Positions 61,076-61,935 of a DNA stretch of 61,935 nucleotides are shown here, piece after piece. Source of the DNA: Methanoculleus marisnigri JR1 (GTDB lineage Archaea > Halobacteriota > Methanomicrobia > Methanomicrobiales > Methanoculleaceae); NCBI RefSeq assembly GCF_000015825.1, contig NC_009051.1, positions 636,760 through 698,694 of the forward strand, written 5' to 3'. Each line of letters opens with the position of its first letter. Position 1 is the first letter of the stretch. The notes beneath the pieces were generated by a model that saw only the letters and a list, made by a program, of their open reading frames with translations, searched no databases and had not been told where the DNA came from. A program made the translations under genes and the position numbers.

Positions 61076-61267
61076 TCACTCTTTGCCGCGGGCTTTCCGT
61101 CCGGCCGCGGTCCACTCGACGCGGCGCGGCACCCGGCCGAGCCGGTAGTTGTTCTGGCACTTGGTGCTGCAGAAGTAGAGGATGGTTCCGTCCTTCTTGA
61201 CGAACATCTTGCCGGTTCCGGGCTCCAGAACCTCTCCACAGAAATTGCAGACGTACTTGTCGACCAT
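61076..61267 (-). CDS. rpl24e: 50S ribosomal protein L24e
   Basis: 63 residues with a zinc site formed by C7, C10, C33 and C37 (CNFC and CSTKC). Large-subunit protein found in archaea and eukaryotes. Two bases downstream of the S28e gene. Confidence 0.97.
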   Translation of the reverse strand: MVDKYVCNFCGEVLEPGTGKMFVKKDGTILYFCSTKCQNNYRLGRVPRRVEWTAAGRKARGKE

Positions 61268-61269
61268 GG

Positions 61270-61479
61270 TTACCGCCTCGAGAGCTTCTTGGCCTCACGT
61301 TCGGTCTCGAGCAGCGAAAGGATGTCTCCCTCCCTGATCGGGCCCACCGTGTTGCGGGTGATGATCCGCCCCTTGTTCGGGCCGTCGAGAACCCGGCACT
61401 TCACCTGCTGGGCTTCGCCATGCATCCCGGTCATGCCGATGATCTCGATAACTTCTGCGGGCGTTCCGTCGTTTGCCAT
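61270..61479 (-). CDS. rps28e: 30S ribosomal protein S28e
   Basis: 69 residues, normal length, ending [11 protein letters not shown] plus SRR. OB-fold small-subunit protein. Ten bases downstream of the L7Ae gene. The order L7Ae-S28e-L24e-Ndk is conserved in many euryarchaea. Confidence 0.97.
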   Translation of the reverse strand: MANDGTPAEVIEIIGMTGMHGEAQQVKCRVLDGPNKGRIITRNTVGPIREGDILSLLETEREAKKLSRR

Positions 61480-61489
61480 GATTTATCCC

Positions 61490-61858
61490 TCACTCTCTCA
61501 GTGCAGCAATCTGCTTCGCGATCTCTTCGACGAGGTCCTTTGCCTTGCCGGACTTGACGATCGCGGCGGCTGCCGAGCCGACCTCGAGGCCGCTCGCCAG
61601 CCCGATGTCGTTCTGCTTGGAGATGTAGACGAACGGGATCTGCTTCTCCTCGCAGAGCGGCGGCAGATGCATCACGATTTCTTCAGGCTCAACGTCCGAA
61701 CCGATGAGAACCAGCTGGGCAATGTTCCGCTCGACTGCTTTTGTTGCCTCGTTGGACCCCTTCTTCACCTTACCGGTGTCCCTTGCTATCTCAAGGGCTT
61801 CAAGAGCCTTATTCTGGATCTCTTCCGGAATCTCGAATTTTACGTATGCCTTTGCCAT
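61490..61858 (-). CDS. rpl7ae: 50S ribosomal protein L7Ae
   Basis: 122 residues. It binds kink-turn RNA in the ribosome, in C/D and H/ACA guide RNPs and in RNase P. The core [20 protein letters not shown] and [20 protein letters not shown] is typical. An AGAGGTGAG site lies just before the ATG. First gene of the ribosomal operon; the promoter lies near or beyond the right edge. Confidence 0.97.
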   Translation of the reverse strand: MAKAYVKFEIPEEIQNKALEALEIARDTGKVKKGSNEATKAVERNIAQLVLIGSDVEPEEIVMHLPPLCEEKQIPFVYISKQNDIGLASGLEVGSAAAAIVKSGKAKDLVEEIAKQIAALRE

Positions 61859-61935
61859 AACTCACCTCTTTCAGGGGCAGCCCACTGCTGCTCCGTCATC
61901 ATTCATCAGTAGCGTAGCTGATCGAATGCGCTCTA

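Overview
The window comes from a methanogenic archaeon, most likely a GC-rich member of the Methanomicrobiales close to Methanoculleus. The placement rests on methenyl-H4MPT cyclohydrolase, a methanogenesis marker 12 protein, a beta-RFAP synthase for methanopterin synthesis, a four-subunit pyruvate:ferredoxin oxidoreductase, an Orc1/Cdc6 protein, archaeal ribosomal proteins L7Ae, S28e and L24e, and archaeal TATA boxes. The genus is inferred from overall resemblance.

Layout. 1-4.7 kb: a partial ATP-binding regulator, tRNA-Val, mch, an Orc1/Cdc6 gene and a small zinc-ribbon protein. 4.9-17.2 kb: surface proteins, namely three full parallel beta-helix paralogues plus a truncated one (one full copy ends in two CARDB domains and a dockerin-like module), interleaved with a flippase, a polytopic membrane protein and a GT4 glycosyltransferase. 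17.9-20.2 kb: a GT4 gene coupled to a CapA-type phosphoesterase. 20.6-27.2 kb: a tight seven-gene minus-strand operon of MoxR/DUF58/DUF4129/DUF4350 type. 27.2-42.8 kb: an AT-richer polysaccharide island with four GT4 genes, a CapK-like adenylate-forming enzyme, a polytopic membrane protein, two asparagine-synthase-like proteins, a flippase and several decayed gene ends. 42.8-49.2 kb: GC-rich nucleotide-sugar genes (a UDP-ManNAc dehydrogenase type and two SDR epimerases) surrounding mptG and apgM. 49.4-55.0 kb: DUF368 lipid-phosphate translocase, marker 12, hxlB and porCDAB. 55.0-59.8 kb: LysE, DUF5803, thrC, a DUF457 membrane protein, a nitrilase-family enzyme, a small membrane protein and MarC. 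60.6-61.9 kb: the rpl7ae-rps28e-rpl24e-ndk operon.

Working together, the glycosyltransferases, flippases, nucleotide-sugar enzymes, CapK-like and asparagine-synthase-like proteins and the polyprenyl-phosphate translocase look like one surface-glycan programme (S-layer glycan or exopolysaccharide). The beta-helix proteins are candidate exported partners of that surface. The housekeeping genes serve C1 metabolism, acetyl-CoA/pyruvate interconversion, cofactor synthesis and translation.

The least explained feature is a family of intergenic elements near 1.2-1.7, 17.3-17.9 and 60.1-60.4 kb. They are arrays of short perfect hairpins, mostly with three-base loops. Flanking boxes are conserved between copies, while the stems change on both arms and stay paired. 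The 60.1-60.4 kb copy is bounded by inverted TGGCGATA-type ends.
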